A stretch of 64,000 nt of DNA. Origin: Legionella sp. Its GTDB lineage: Bacteria; Pseudomonadota; Gammaproteobacteria; Legionellales; Legionellaceae. Below are positions 1 to 9,876 of the stretch, in pieces (positions within the stretch are counted from its first letter, which is position 1; every line of letters begins with the position of its first letter). Under the pieces are notes generated by a model that worked only from the letters and a program-made list of their open reading frames with translations, searched no databases and was not told where the DNA came from. The DNA lies in contig JAUXWR010000088.1 of NCBI GenBank assembly GCA_030680075.1, forward strand, positions 62,001-126,000. The letters run 5' to 3'. The position numbers and the translations under genes were made by a program.

Positions 1-1
1 G

Positions 2-1192
2 TTCGGACCTTTTGGCGTACCTCTTGAGGTACAAATTCGAACCCGTGAAATGGATAAAGTCGCTGAAAATGGGGTTGCGGCGCACTGGATCTATAAATCA
101 TCAGGCCTTGAAGTTAATGAAGCTCAGTTACGGGCGCGTGAATGGGTGCAGCGTCTGTTAGAGATGCAACGAAGCACCGGGAATTCGCTTGAATTTATTG
201 AAAATGTCAAAATTGATTTATTTCCTGACGAGGTTTATGTTTTTACGCCGAAGGGTCATATCATGGAGTTGCCAAAAGGGGCGACACCTGTAGACTTTGC
301 TTATACCGTTCATTCGGACGTGGGCAATAGTTGCGTTGCGGCTAAAGTTAATCGACGTCTGGTTCCTTTAAGTATTTCATTAACCAATGGTCAGACAGTT
401 GAAATTATTACCGCTCCCGGTGCCCATCCGAATCCTGCCTGGCTTAATTTTGTAGTAACCGGCAAAGCGCGCAGCAATATCCGTCATTTTCTAAAAAGTC
501 AGCAACACGCGGAATCAATTACCCTCGGTAAACGTCTGTTAGAGCAAGCGCTAGCCGAACTGGCCAGTGATTATGCCAAGGTACCGCCGGAATCGTTGCA
601 GGCGTTATTGAGCGATCTGAATTATAAATCGAGCGATGAATTACTCTATGCATTAGGTATTGGCAATCATATGCCCATGGTTATCGCAAAGCGATTAGTC
701 GTGGCTCAGGAAAGCTCGGATCTGGATAAAACCGCTAAGAGTCGGCCTTTGTCTATTAAAGGAACCGAGGGGATGGTGGTGCATTTTGCTGATTGTTGTC
801 AGCCGATTCCGGGAGACAAGATAGTAGGCCGTTTTCAGCAAGGGCGCGGTATCATGGTACATGCCAGTGATTGCCCGCAAATCAATCATATTCGCAGTAA
901 TCCTGAGCAATTTATTGCGCTTCGCTGGGATGACCAGGTACAAGGGGAGTTCTGGGTTGATATCACGGTGGATGTAGCGAATCAACGCGGTGTGTTGGCG
1001 GCCTTGGCGAGCGCTATTTCTGAAGCTGAATCCAATATTGGCAATATTAATGTAGACCCGCGTGATGGCAGACATAATGCGGTTACTTTTTCAATTAGTG
1101 TCAGCGATAGAACGCATTTGGCGCGCGTTATGCGTCGTTTGCGCGCCAATAAAGTCGTATTACGCCTTTATCGTAAAAGGCAAGGAGATTAG
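2..1192 (+). CDS. spoT: SpoT-type (p)ppGpp synthetase/hydrolase, C-terminal part (5' truncated by window)
   Basis: The reading frame is open from base 2, before the first in-frame ATG at 50, so the gene begins outside the window. The first residues, FGPFGVPLEVQIRT, are the end of the synthetase domain. They are followed by a TGS domain (DEVYVFTPKGHIMELPKG), a helical stretch, a Cys-containing segment (GMVVHFADCCQPIPGDKIVG) and a C-terminal ACT domain. RelA/SpoT proteins make and degrade (p)ppGpp in the stringent response. SpoT is preferred over RelA because ridA follows immediately, an arrangement common for spoT; the hydrolase HD domain that would settle it is outside the window. Confidence 0.93.
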   Translation, partial: FGPFGVPLEVQIRTREMDKVAENGVAAHWIYKSSGLEVNEAQLRAREWVQRLLEMQRSTGNSLEFIENVKIDLFPDEVYVFTPKGHIMELPKGATPVDFAYTVHSDVGNSCVAAKVNRRLVPLSISLTNGQTVEIITAPGAHPNPAWLNFVVTGKARSNIRHFLKSQQHAESITLGKRLLEQALAELASDYAKVPPESLQALLSDLNYKSSDELLYALGIGNHMPMVIAKRLVVAQESSDLDKTAKSRPLSIKGTEGMVVHFADCCQPIPGDKIVGRFQQGRGIMVHASDCPQINHIRSNPEQFIALRWDDQVQGEFWVDITVDVANQRGVLAALASAISEAESNIGNINVDPRDGRHNAVTFSISVSDRTHLARVMRRLRANKVVLRLYRKRQGD

Positions 1193-1198
1193 TAAATT

Positions 1199-1591
1199 AT
1201 GCAACCGGTTCACACAAATTTAGCCCCTGCCGCTATTGGTACTTACAGTCAGGCAATCCGATGCGGCGACACTGTTTATTTGTCGGGTCAGATTCCGCTA
1301 GACCCAAACACCATGCAATTGTGCAGTAGTGAAATTGGTCCCCAAATTACGCAAGTATTGGAAAATCTGGCCGCCGTTTGTGAAGCCGCAGGCGGCAGTC
1401 TTGCCAATATTGTTAAACTTTCGGTTTTTTTAACGGATTTAAGTCATTTCTCCTTAATTAATGAAGCAATGGGGCGTTATTTTACCGAACCTTTTCCTGC
1501 ACGCGCGGCTATTGAAGTGTCGGCTCTTCCTCGTAATGCGCTTGTTGAAATGGACGGGATCATGGTGTTAAGCGAGAATACGCGTGGCTAA
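1199..1591 (+). CDS. ridA: RidA family enamine/imine deaminase
   Basis: This 130-residue protein matches RidA (YjgF/YER057c) along its whole length. It has the N-terminal GTYSQAI and [10 protein letters not shown] segments and the C-terminal signature [19 protein letters not shown], which carries the conserved substrate-binding Arg. RidA hydrolyses reactive enamine/imine intermediates released by PLP-dependent dehydratases and acts as a cytosolic homotrimer. It starts 6 bp after the spoT stop and is probably co-transcribed with it; the purine-rich end of spoT (ggcaaggaga) supplies the ribosome binding site. Confidence 0.95.
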   Translation: MQPVHTNLAPAAIGTYSQAIRCGDTVYLSGQIPLDPNTMQLCSSEIGPQITQVLENLAAVCEAAGGSLANIVKLSVFLTDLSHFSLINEAMGRYFTEPFPARAAIEVSALPRNALVEMDGIMVLSENTRG

Positions 1592-1593
1592 AA

Positions 1594-2082
1594 TTGGATG
1601 ATAATCAATACGCTCGTATGGGGCGTATTATGTTTATTGTTGCCTGGCTATTATTTTTTGGCTTGATGTTTGTTTTTTTTCTTTATTATGGCCAGGAACG
1701 CCAGGAAAATTTTCAGGTACACCGTGGTGTCTTGACTATCAAGGCTGATAAACGTGGTCATTATCAACTTACGGGTTATATTAATGATAAGCCTGTGAAG
1801 TTTATGTTGGACACGGGTGCAACATTCGTGGCTATTCCTGAGGAACTGGCTCAGGAATTAAATATAGAAGGACGCTATCCCATTACCATGCAGACTGCCA
1901 ATGGGGAGGTGACGGGGCAATTAACCCGCCTCGAAAAGCTCGCTTTTGCAGATTTTATCCTTTACAACATCAAAGCTGTGATCATCCCCGGCAATTTGGA
2001 TAATACCGTTTTAATGGGAATGAATGTCTTGTCGCAGTTTAATTTATCGCAGCAAGATGGTCAGTTAGTCATTAAAAAATGA
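1594..2082 (+). CDS. Membrane-anchored retropepsin-like aspartic protease family protein
   Basis: This 162-residue protein has one hydrophobic N-terminal segment (about residues 12-30) followed by a single retropepsin-like domain. The catalytic motif is FMLDTGATFVAIP, then MQTANGEVTG and a hydrophobic Gly motif (VLMGMNVLSQF). It fits the clan AA aspartic proteases of Proteobacteria, which probably dimerise in the periplasm; the substrate is unknown. The longest frame begins at a TTG two bases after ridA. ATGs at 1618 and 1630 are alternatives that would keep the membrane anchor. It is probably the last gene of the spoT-ridA unit. Confidence 0.8.
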   Translation: MDDNQYARMGRIMFIVAWLLFFGLMFVFFLYYGQERQENFQVHRGVLTIKADKRGHYQLTGYINDKPVKFMLDTGATFVAIPEELAQELNIEGRYPITMQTANGEVTGQLTRLEKLAFADFILYNIKAVIIPGNLDNTVLMGMNVLSQFNLSQQDGQLVIKK

Positions 2083-2227
2083 AAGATGGATGAGAGATGG
2101 GTAAGTTCGATTAACACTCTCCCAAATGTGCTCTGTAATATTGCTTTTACGCGTCGGGGTCCTGCTGGGGTAGCGTTTTTTTTAGTGCTCGTTACACTCC
2201 GTACCATGGGTTATTTGACAGAATTAT

Positions 2228-2253
2228 TGTAGGTTGGGCCTTGGCCCAACAAG
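2228..2253. repeat. Palindromic repeat, family A (GTTGGGCC-tt-GGCCCAAC)
   Basis: A perfect 8-bp inverted repeat with a 2-base loop lies in the gap before uup. The same 26 bases recur exactly at 29727-29752, beside an inverted partial copy. It is a dispersed REP-like unit. The rest of the 286-base gap 2083-2368 shows no gene; a run of eight T at 2168-2176 may end transcription of the preceding operon, although I see no strong stem before it. Confidence 0.75.
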
Positions 2254-2368
2254 CCGGGCTTATTGGATTTCCATTTTCGTCTGGTAGGATCCAGTTCTTT
2301 ATCGCCTATGGTAGAATACAAATACAGACACATCTCTCGATGTCATAATTTTTTTCGCAGGTTTTTCC

Positions 2369-4222
2369 ATGAGTATTGTTACCCTGAATCGTGTCACTTT
2401 AAATGTAGCCGGTAATCGCCTGCTTGATGCCGCTGATTGGCAACTTCAACCCCAGGACAGAATCGCGCTAGTAGGGCGCAATGGTGCCGGAAAATCTTCG
2501 TTGCTTAAATTATTGCAGGGGGAGTACGTTCCAGACAGTGGGCAGATTACGCAATTAAATGGTTTAAAGGTCGCAGGGTTAACGCAGGAAGTTCCTTTAT
2601 TAACAGGGGATGAGTCTGTTTATCATTTTCTGGTTAAAAGCTTGAATGAAGTGGGGGAAGTTCTCGCGGAGTTTCATCGATTATCAGACGGCAGTGATTT
2701 AGACCGGTTAAGTAATTGCCAGCAAAAAATGGATAATCTTAATGCCTGGGATATTTTACCCCGGGTAGAAATGATGGCGACGCGTCTTGATATAAATCCA
2801 AAAGCGCAAATGAGTGAATTGTCAGGAGGTATGAAACGCCGTGCACTGCTTGCCGCAGCACTTATAGCCTCCCCTGATTTATTATTATTAGATGAGCCGA
2901 CTAACCATCTCGATGTTAATGCTATCGAATGGCTGGAGTCCTATTTAAAAACTTATCATGGAAGCTTGGTAGTAGTCACCCATGATAGAGAATTTTTGAG
3001 CAATGTGGCTAACCGTATTGTAGAAATCGATAGAGGCAAGCTTCAGGGTTACGATTGCAATTATGAAACATTCCTCGACAGACGCGAAGCCTTACGCCTC
3101 GCTGAAGAAAAGCATAATGATCTCTTTGATAAGCGACTGAGTGAAGAGGAAGTCTGGATTCGCACGGGGGTGAAGGCCAGGCGCACACGGAATGAAGGGC
3201 GAGTACGCGCACTGGAAGCAATGCGTGAGGAATATAAAGCGCGCAAATTGCAAGTGGGTAAAGTACAGGCTTTGGCCATGGATGTTAGCCGTTCTGGTTC
3301 GTTAGTTTTTGAAGTAAACAACGTTAATTATGATATTGCGGGAAAAACATTATTGCGGGATTTTTCCTTATTAGTAACCCGTGGTGACAAGTTAGGGATT
3401 ATTGGACCTAACGGTTGTGGTAAAACCACGCTCGTTCGCTTATTGTTAGGTGAGATTAAGCCTGATTCCGGAACCGTAAAACAAGGAACATCATTGGATG
3501 TCGCCTATTTTGATCAACTGCGACGTCAGTTAAATGAAAACGAAACGGTTATGGCGAACGTGGGTGATGGGGCGGATTATGTCACCATTAATGGCAAACA
3601 AAAGCATGTGGCGAGTTATCTTCGCGAGTTTCTATTTCCACCGGAGCGTTTTAATCAAGCGGTTAGTACTTTATCAGGTGGTGAGCGTAATCGTTTATTG
3701 TTAGCTAAATTATTTGCAAAGCCCGTTAATTTATTGGTTATGGATGAACCAACCAATGATCTGGATATTGAAACACTTGAATTATTGGAAACCATGTTAA
3801 TGGAATACAAGGGAACATTATTGCTAATCAGCCATGACCGGGCGTTTATTAATCAGGTAGTCACCAGCGTGTTGGTATGGGAAGGCGAGGGTGAGTTTAA
3901 TGAGTACGTGGGTGGCTATGATGATTACCGTAATTTGAAAAAACAACAACAGCGGGATATTAGTTCTCTTTCCAAAACCGCTAAACGCACCACTGGCGCG
4001 GTTAAATTAAATTTTAACGAGCAGCGCGAGTTATCTCAATTACCGAAAAAAATTGAAAAACTGGAGCAAAAGATTGCTCTCTTACACGAGAAAATGACTG
4101 AGCCTGAATTTTATCAACAAACTGCGGAAGCTATTGCTACATATAATCAGGAGTTGGCAAAAGAAGAAACCACGCTGGCTGACTTTTATCAACGCTGGGA
4201 ATTTTTAGAAGATAGGGCATAA
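2369..4222 (+). CDS. uup: ABC-F family ATPase Uup
   Basis: This 617-residue soluble protein carries two ABC ATPase domains and no membrane domain, the ABC-F layout. Domain 1 has Walker A GRNGAGKSS, signature LSGGMKRR and Walker B LLLLDEPTNHLD. Domain 2 has GPNGCGKTT, LSGGERNR and LLVMDEPTNDLD. A charged coiled coil (about residues 550-612) forms the C-terminal DNA- or RNA-binding extension typical of Uup rather than EttA. ABC-F proteins act on ribosomes, and Uup also affects precise excision of transposons and replication-linked events. It appears to have its own promoter region in the 286-base gap upstream. Confidence 0.93.
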   Translation: MSIVTLNRVTLNVAGNRLLDAADWQLQPQDRIALVGRNGAGKSSLLKLLQGEYVPDSGQITQLNGLKVAGLTQEVPLLTGDESVYHFLVKSLNEVGEVLAEFHRLSDGSDLDRLSNCQQKMDNLNAWDILPRVEMMATRLDINPKAQMSELSGGMKRRALLAAALIASPDLLLLDEPTNHLDVNAIEWLESYLKTYHGSLVVVTHDREFLSNVANRIVEIDRGKLQGYDCNYETFLDRREALRLAEEKHNDLFDKRLSEEEVWIRTGVKARRTRNEGRVRALEAMREEYKARKLQVGKVQALAMDVSRSGSLVFEVNNVNYDIAGKTLLRDFSLLVTRGDKLGIIGPNGCGKTTLVRLLLGEIKPDSGTVKQGTSLDVAYFDQLRRQLNENETVMANVGDGADYVTINGKQKHVASYLREFLFPPERFNQAVSTLSGGERNRLLLAKLFAKPVNLLVMDEPTNDLDIETLELLETMLMEYKGTLLLISHDRAFINQVVTSVLVWEGEGEFNEYVGGYDDYRNLKKQQQRDISSLSKTAKRTTGAVKLNFNEQRELSQLPKKIEKLEQKIALLHEKMTEPEFYQQTAEAIATYNQELAKEETTLADFYQRWEFLEDRA

Positions 4223-4247
4223 TCCAAAATGAAAGGGGTACAATAAT

Positions 4248-4667
4248 ATGTTCTCGACATTGCTGTTAGTGGTATTTTGTTCGGCAATTCTTGTTTTCTT
4301 CTCCAGAGAGTTTGGTGCTTTTTTTAAAAAAATATTTGCAATACCCGGTGTTAAATTATTGCTGCCGCTTCTCCTTGTAACAGGGCTGATAGTTTACTTC
4401 GAAACCTGGGTTTTATTTGGGCTCCTGTATTTAAAAATCGCGCTGCACAATCTTCAGGCGTTTATTGAGGCAATACTACCTTTCAAGATGGGAGCTGAGT
4501 CAACGGCTAGCATTATTATTTTGTTTGGATTAACGCTGCTGCCAGTATATGCGCTAAATTTTCATAGTAAGCGCAAAACTTATGAAGCTTTTAAGCATTC
4601 TGTCATGGTTAGCATCATCATTTGGTTACTGCTGGCTATTATTTTTTCAGTAAATATAGATTATTAA
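4248..4667 (+). CDS. Small inner-membrane protein of unknown function
   Basis: This 139-residue protein has about four hydrophobic segments (roughly residues 2-17, 32-50, 85-105 and 118-136) and few charged residues, so it is almost certainly an integral membrane protein. I do not recognise a family. The start ATG at 4248 is preceded by a clear Shine-Dalgarno (aaagggg). It lies 25 bp after uup in the same direction and could be co-transcribed with it; nothing links the two functionally. Confidence 0.7.
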   Translation: MFSTLLLVVFCSAILVFFSREFGAFFKKIFAIPGVKLLLPLLLVTGLIVYFETWVLFGLLYLKIALHNLQAFIEAILPFKMGAESTASIIILFGLTLLPVYALNFHSKRKTYEAFKHSVMVSIIIWLLLAIIFSVNIDY

Positions 4668-4723
4668 CATGTCTTTAATATCCTTGCTATACTAAAAAAA
4701 ACCGTAAAAGATATGCTTTGCAA

Positions 4724-4849
4724 CCGTCTTTGCGAAACGAATGCAGCTGTCTTTGCGAACGAACGCGGTTGTCTTTGCGAACGAAGTGAAGCAATCCAGT
4801 GGCCTTGGGCTTGGAAAGGTCTCTGGATTACTCGCCGGCAAAGACGACA
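4724..4849. repeat. Palindromic repeat, family B (GTCTTTGCGAACGAA... / ...GGCAAAGAC) with tandem left ends
   Basis: Three copies of gtctttgcgaa start at 4726, 4749 and 4771. The third runs on through GAAGTGAAGCAATCCAG and is matched by the inverted partner CTGGATTACTCGCCGGCAAAGACG ending near 4846. This resembles the dispersed 'CGTCATTGCGAGCGAAGCGAAGCAATCCAG' palindromes seen in many intracellular bacteria. A 69-codon frame that crosses it is only a by-product of the repeat. Confidence 0.75.
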
Positions 4850-4959
4850 ATGGATTAAAGAATCGTCCAGTGCAAGCAGTATAAGATGTATTGCAATACT
4901 TAAGGCCTGCTTAAGGTTTTAAGTTTAAAATAAGTACATAATGATTAGTGGAGTATTTC

Positions 4960-7900
4960 ATGTCGAAGATTGGTCAATTAAGTGTCGCCCTGCGAAATCC
5001 AGCATTGCTAACCACAGAGCGTCACATCGAAGCACTTAACGCACTTCTTTTGGCTGGAAATAATATCTCTAGTGTTAGACATGCACTCATGCAACACCAA
5101 TCTTTCTGGAAAAATTTTGAAGGACTAGAAGTTGAAAATTTTTACAAAGATGAAGATGCTTTATTAGAAGAAAGAGATCTCCCTGCTCTCATCCAGGATA
5201 CCGCTCACACGCGTGTACTGGCAGGATTAAAATCTGCACCGGAGGCCGTTTTGGCAGGCTTGATTGAAGCCGCCGATGGGCGTGCTCTGCGAGTTAAAAT
5301 TGCTGCTAATTTAACTAATTTTGGTCTTACTATACCTGATGAAAATCGTCAAAATTTTATTCGAAATGAAATAGTGCCAGACATTCAAATGCAGGCGCAA
5401 AAAACGCTTCTTGAAAAAAAAATAAAACAATCTACCCAAAACCGTGATCCTCAAAAAATTCTTGCCTTACTTAATGCTATTGATGCTGGCAATAATGATG
5501 AGTTTATCAAAGCTGTAAAGGATCTAACTCCTAATATTAGCCCTGCCTCTGCTGCTGAAATGAGTTGGGATGGCGTTGGTAATTTAATAAAAAGTGATCT
5601 GGCGGTAGAATGTTTCTTATTAAATGGCGCCAATGAATTTAATACTCATTACAGCATTGGTCGTGTTGACGGCAAATTAAATGTTGTTAAGAAGTTACAA
5701 AAAGACGACGTCGCTTTTGTGCAGGACCTTCCTGACCCTTATAAAAGAAGCATCGATCCTTTAAAAAAGGATGATATTAATGTTATCAGAGGGGTCTTGG
5801 GAGAGCACTATTTAAAAGCTTATATTGCTCAGCAACAAAAAGAAAACATTCAACTTCTAACTTCTATAGCTCGCTCCACTGAAAAAGGTGATCTGCAATA
5901 TATATTGAAAGAGGAAAATCTTGATCCAGGTGATAAATTTCTTAAGCATTCAGTTAACGATGGACGCCTGCAAAAATATCGTCATTATGCCGCTGACAGG
6001 CTTTTGGCGCTCAAAATTGCCGAAGGGGTAAGTACAAAGAGCTTGTCAATGCTTGCTGATATGGAAAATTATCAGGCCTTTCTAACCGCTTTGGACGTTA
6101 ACACTGATCTTGGCTTTGCTGGCGATGCAAATCGCGAACTTCGTAATGCTTTTGTGCCAGCGGGATATGAGCGCATCAAGGTAATAATAAAAACGGCAGC
6201 GCATATTGCCTTAAACTTGCGCACAGGCGATATTGATAAAGTGTCAGATTTTATTGCAGACCAAGACCCGAACGCTTTTGCTAAACAATATAATACCGTT
6301 TTTCAGGTTGCTGCTATTGAAAAAGAACTTTTTGAAGCCTATTTTAATAACCCTGAAAATTTAGCTCGCGCACGTGAGCAGGCACTAGTTACCGTTATTA
6401 AATCAAAATTAGTGAGCATGCGTACCGATCAGGTGGCAGCACTTGCTAAGTCTCCTGATCCTGAGATTCTAAAAGATCATGTTGCATACGTATTAGGTAA
6501 TCCCAATACCGCTGCCAATGATTTAATAACAGATGTTGCGAAAGGAGTGGGTCTACTTTTGCTTGCTCATGCTAAAGCCGAGCAAATATATCGGGAAGCT
6601 CTCGATTATGATTTGGACGAAGCCGACCAATACGATTTATTACTTAAGAATCTCAATGAACTGAGTATGGATGGAGTTGATGATATTGATCTCATCAAGA
6701 CCTTGCCATTACCTGATCAATATAACTTTCAAATCAAATTGGCTACATTTTTAGCAAAAAGCTGCCCAGCGGATAAAATAGATTCTTTAAATGAATTGGC
6801 GAGGGCAAAAAATACAGCTGATTTTAAAAGCGCGTTAGTGGCTTTAGGCGTAACGCAAAATGACTGGGTGAATACTGACTCCATGGAAGCAGTTCAAAAG
6901 AGTGCAACTGCTCGCGCACTTGCGCTAGAAATAAATAAAGCATCTCCTATAGGCGCTGCCTCACGCCCGGAACTCCTAAAGCTATTGAGCAGTTTCCCGC
7001 TCTCCAAACAACAAGCGCTTCTTGCGCGGCCTGATGTTATTCCAACACTACTAAATGCGACTGTCCCGGAACTTGGAAGAATTCTTAATGTATCTGCAAA
7101 CAAGCTCAGCGCCAATAAGGCATTGAATGCAGAGTATGACCGAATTATTTTAAGTAAAAAGATTGATAATGCCAGTCTCGCTACTATTCTTGCCCGCTTG
7201 CCATTCGTTGAACTGGATGAGGAAAAAGTTAATGCAATAAATGAGTATCTCACCAATAATAAAAATAATTTCTTTGAAAATGAGGAGCTTTTAGATTTAC
7301 TGGTAAACAAAATAAAAGTGATTATTAAGCTTAAGCCGGCAAATATAGAAAGTTTTAATGAAGCGTTCGGTGTAGTAGAAGATATAAACGATTTACTGCT
7401 TCAACATCGCAATAATAACAAACTCTTTGAAGCGATCGATGCTTTAAATCCCAACGACCCCAAAATACCCTATGCTCATTTTTTTGCCTCACTTTCCAAG
7501 GAAGCTGAATTAACCACTCAACAAATAGAAAATAATTTATGGGATGCCTTTGAACGAGCTAATTCAAGAGATGAGCTAATTAGAAAAATTGATAATGCAG
7601 CCGATCCTCTTGACCCGAAGCTACTGGATGTACTTAAAAAAGAATTAACACACGAGAAATACAGTGAATTAAAGCGCCCCTTTATACAGGCGACATTTTT
7701 GGATACAACGAAATCAACGCAATTACTCAAAAAAAATGAAGCCGTTCTGAAAGCGCAAGAGGAGCGATTCCAAAATATTGCCAGAGCCGACCAGAATATA
7801 CGTAAAGAGTTAAAAGAATTGGCTAAACTTGAGGTAGTGGATTGGCTAAATCCCGCTTTTCAGGTAGCAACCAAGCAAAATGCAAAAGCTTTGGGGTCTC

Positions 7901-9024
7901 ATTTTGAAAAACTAGCAGAGACCTGTGACATCATTGTTGATCAATTTAAGCATCAAAAAGATGTTGTGAACGAGCAATTGTCCAATTTGCCTGGGCATGA
8001 TGAGCTACAACGCTCTTATTTATCGCGCGACCAAAAGCTAGCTATTAAAGCTCATAAAGAGGAGCTTCTTAAGCAAAACAAAGAGATTGAAGCGGGATAC
8101 GCATTGTATAGTGGTGTACAAAAAGTTTTAAATGGCAGTCCGGACAGTGAAACAGAGTTTGGCCAAAAAGGAATACTCCAAATATTGGAAGAAGCAAAAG
8201 AGCCTAACCGGGAAATTAAATTTTTGGGCTATGCCAGTACTTATATAGACTATCCAATGGATCAAAAAGCCCAGCATTTAGCCAATGAATGGAAAGGGAA
8301 GGAAGTTGATTCCCAGCCAACTGTACTCTCTAATGCAGGTAAACGATATGAAACAGCGCCTGATCATCTTAAAGTCAAGCCTGATTTCTTTCGCGAATAC
8401 ACTATTGGCCAAAAAGATAATGCCGGGCATTTTATCGAAGAGCGCGGTACGAATGATCTGGCACCGACCCGGGTAGATGGCAAAGTCGAGTATAAGCCAA
8501 GCGTTAAACTCACTATGAACAAGTTTCCTGTGCAGCAGGCAGACCCGGTAGCCACTCATAATGCACGTGTCGAATTTTGCATGGCAATGGCGGCCCAGCT
8601 TCTCGCAAGTGTTGATAAATCCCCTTCAGAGAAGGAGCCGATAGTGCTCTCAGGCTCAGATCCGGTGAAGCTTCGCTATCTGTGGACGGCTCTAATGGCA
8701 ACGGGAGTTAGCTCTAAGGCTATTAAAGTCGTATCTACCGCATTTAATCCTGGGGATTACCTGAAGTTAATCCATGGCTATAATGATAAATTTGAAATAG
8801 CACAAAATCATTCAGTCAGTTTTAGAAATCATCCTGCCGTAAAAAATATGCAAAAAGCGCTGGCTGAATTAAAAAAAGATAAATCTGCCAGTCAAAGTGA
8901 ATTTAAAGGTATGGCTGATAATCTGACGAAAATATATAAAGAAACGCTCAAAGATTCTAAAGTCTTGAAGGAGACTGCCGACGATAATGCTACAAGGCCG
9001 TCAACAACAAAAGTTGTCAGGTAA
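4960..9024 (+). CDS. Very large helical protein of unknown function; candidate secreted effector
   Basis: This 1354-residue protein has no signal peptide and no obvious membrane segment. I chose ATG 4960 (MSKIGQL) because the tggag at 4949-4953 is correctly spaced for it; a GTG at 4948 overlaps that site. Residues up to about 1000 look like loosely repeated alpha-helical units such as LLNAIDAGNNDEFIKAV, LADMENYQAFLTALDV and LNELARAKNTADFKSALVAL, suggesting a solenoid. The section from about residue 1090 to 1310 differs (FLGYASTYIDYPMD, PIVLSGSDPVKLRYLWTAL) and may be a separate domain. The tail is Lys-rich. Size, lone position and lack of a recognised housekeeping family fit a Dot/Icm substrate, but that is inference; I cannot name a homologue. 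Confidence 0.75.
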   Translation: MSKIGQLSVALRNPALLTTERHIEALNALLLAGNNISSVRHALMQHQSFWKNFEGLEVENFYKDEDALLEERDLPALIQDTAHTRVLAGLKSAPEAVLAGLIEAADGRALRVKIAANLTNFGLTIPDENRQNFIRNEIVPDIQMQAQKTLLEKKIKQSTQNRDPQKILALLNAIDAGNNDEFIKAVKDLTPNISPASAAEMSWDGVGNLIKSDLAVECFLLNGANEFNTHYSIGRVDGKLNVVKKLQKDDVAFVQDLPDPYKRSIDPLKKDDINVIRGVLGEHYLKAYIAQQQKENIQLLTSIARSTEKGDLQYILKEENLDPGDKFLKHSVNDGRLQKYRHYAADRLLALKIAEGVSTKSLSMLADMENYQAFLTALDVNTDLGFAGDANRELRNAFVPAGYERIKVIIKTAAHIALNLRTGDIDKVSDFIADQDPNAFAKQYNTVFQVAAIEKELFEAYFNNPENLARAREQALVTVIKSKLVSMRTDQVAALAKSPDPEILKDHVAYVLGNPNTAANDLITDVAKGVGLLLLAHAKAEQIYREALDYDLDEADQYDLLLKNLNELSMDGVDDIDLIKTLPLPDQYNFQIKLATFLAKSCPADKIDSLNELARAKNTADFKSALVALGVTQNDWVNTDSMEAVQKSATARALALEINKASPIGAASRPELLKLLSSFPLSKQQALLARPDVIPTLLNATVPELGRILNVSANKLSANKALNAEYDRIILSKKIDNASLATILARLPFVELDEEKVNAINEYLTNNKNNFFENEELLDLLVNKIKVIIKLKPANIESFNEAFGVVEDINDLLLQHRNNNKLFEAIDALNPNDPKIPYAHFFASLSKEAELTTQQIENNLWDAFERANSRDELIRKIDNAADPLDPKLLDVLKKELTHEKYSELKRPFIQATFLDTTKSTQLLKKNEAVLKAQEERFQNIARADQNIRKELKELAKLEVVDWLNPAFQVATKQNAKALGSHFEKLAETCDIIVDQFKHQKDVVNEQLSNLPGHDELQRSYLSRDQKLAIKAHKEELLKQNKEIEAGYALYSGVQKVLNGSPDSETEFGQKGILQILEEAKEPNREIKFLGYASTYIDYPMDQKAQHLANEWKGKEVDSQPTVLSNAGKRYETAPDHLKVKPDFFREYTIGQKDNAGHFIEERGTNDLAPTRVDGKVEYKPSVKLTMNKFPVQQADPVATHNARVEFCMAMAAQLLASVDKSPSEKEPIVLSGSDPVKLRYLWTALMATGVSSKAIKVVSTAFNPGDYLKLIHGYNDKFEIAQNHSVSFRNHPAVKNMQKALAELKKDKSASQSEFKGMADNLTKIYKETLKDSKVLKETADDNATRPSTTKVVR

Positions 9025-9048
9025 AAAAACGTGGTCCATAGGGATAAT

Positions 9049-9873
9049 ATGAATAATAACAAATTGCCAATAGGTGTGTTTGATTCAGGAATGGGTGGCC
9101 TGACTGTACTCAGAGCGCTTAAAACGGCCTTGCCGAGAGAATCTTACATCTATCTTGGTGATACCGCACGTCTGCCTTATGGTACGAAAAGTCCTGATAC
9201 GGTTCAACAATATGCCTCCCAAATGGCGCGTATTCTGGTCGAAAAACAGATAAAAGCCCTGGTCATAGCCTGTAATACGGCAACGACCGCAGCCCTTCCT
9301 CATCTGCAAGCATTACTGCCTGACATTCCGGTGATTGGCGTGGTTAAGCCCGGGGCGGCCGCTGTGGTAGGGGCTACTAAGAATAACCGCATCGCGGTTC
9401 TTGCTACAGAAACAACAATTGCGTCAAACGCCTATCAACGATTAATTAGCGAACAATTACCCGATGCGACTATCAGTGTGCGTGCTTGTAGTGTTCTCGT
9501 GGCACTGGCCGAAGAAGGGATGGTCTCTAACTCAATCGCGCGCGAAGCACTTCTTCATTATTTATCGGAGTTTCAGGGAGAAGATACCTTGCTCCTGGGC
9601 TGTACTCATTTTCCGGTGTTTAAACCCTTACTGGCAACGCTTTTGCCCGAGTCTGTACGAGTGGTTGATTCGGCAGAAGCTACTGCAAATGCATTACGAC
9701 AAGTGTTGGAGAAAGAAGGTTTATTTAATGAATCTTCTCAGACATCAACAGTCCAATACCTGGTGACTGATTCTATCAGGCGTTTCCAGCACGTGGGTGA
9801 AATATTTTTGGGCGAAGTCCTCGTAAGTGAGCAAATAGAATTAGTTGATGTATACGCGGTTGCAAGGGCGTAG
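9049..9873 (+). CDS. murI: Glutamate racemase
   Basis: This 274-residue enzyme interconverts L- and D-glutamate to supply D-Glu for peptidoglycan. Visible family motifs are PIGVFDSGMGGLTVLRAL at the N-terminus, the first catalytic Cys in VIACNTATTAA, and the second in LLGCTHFPV. ATG 9049 is preferred over GTG 9031 because aggg at 9040-9043 sits just before it and the racemase fold begins right after. It lies 24 bp behind the giant gene, so it may be read from the same transcript; functionally the two look unrelated. Confidence 0.95.
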   Translation: MNNNKLPIGVFDSGMGGLTVLRALKTALPRESYIYLGDTARLPYGTKSPDTVQQYASQMARILVEKQIKALVIACNTATTAALPHLQALLPDIPVIGVVKPGAAAVVGATKNNRIAVLATETTIASNAYQRLISEQLPDATISVRACSVLVALAEEGMVSNSIAREALLHYLSEFQGEDTLLLGCTHFPVFKPLLATLLPESVRVVDSAEATANALRQVLEKEGLFNESSQTSTVQYLVTDSIRRFQHVGEIFLGEVLVSEQIELVDVYAVARA

Positions 9874-9876
9874 CTT

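Noticed and set aside
4713..4922. 69-codon frame upstream of the giant gene
   Set aside because: It is formed by the palindromic repeat (family B) reading through its tandem ends; the composition is that of the repeat.
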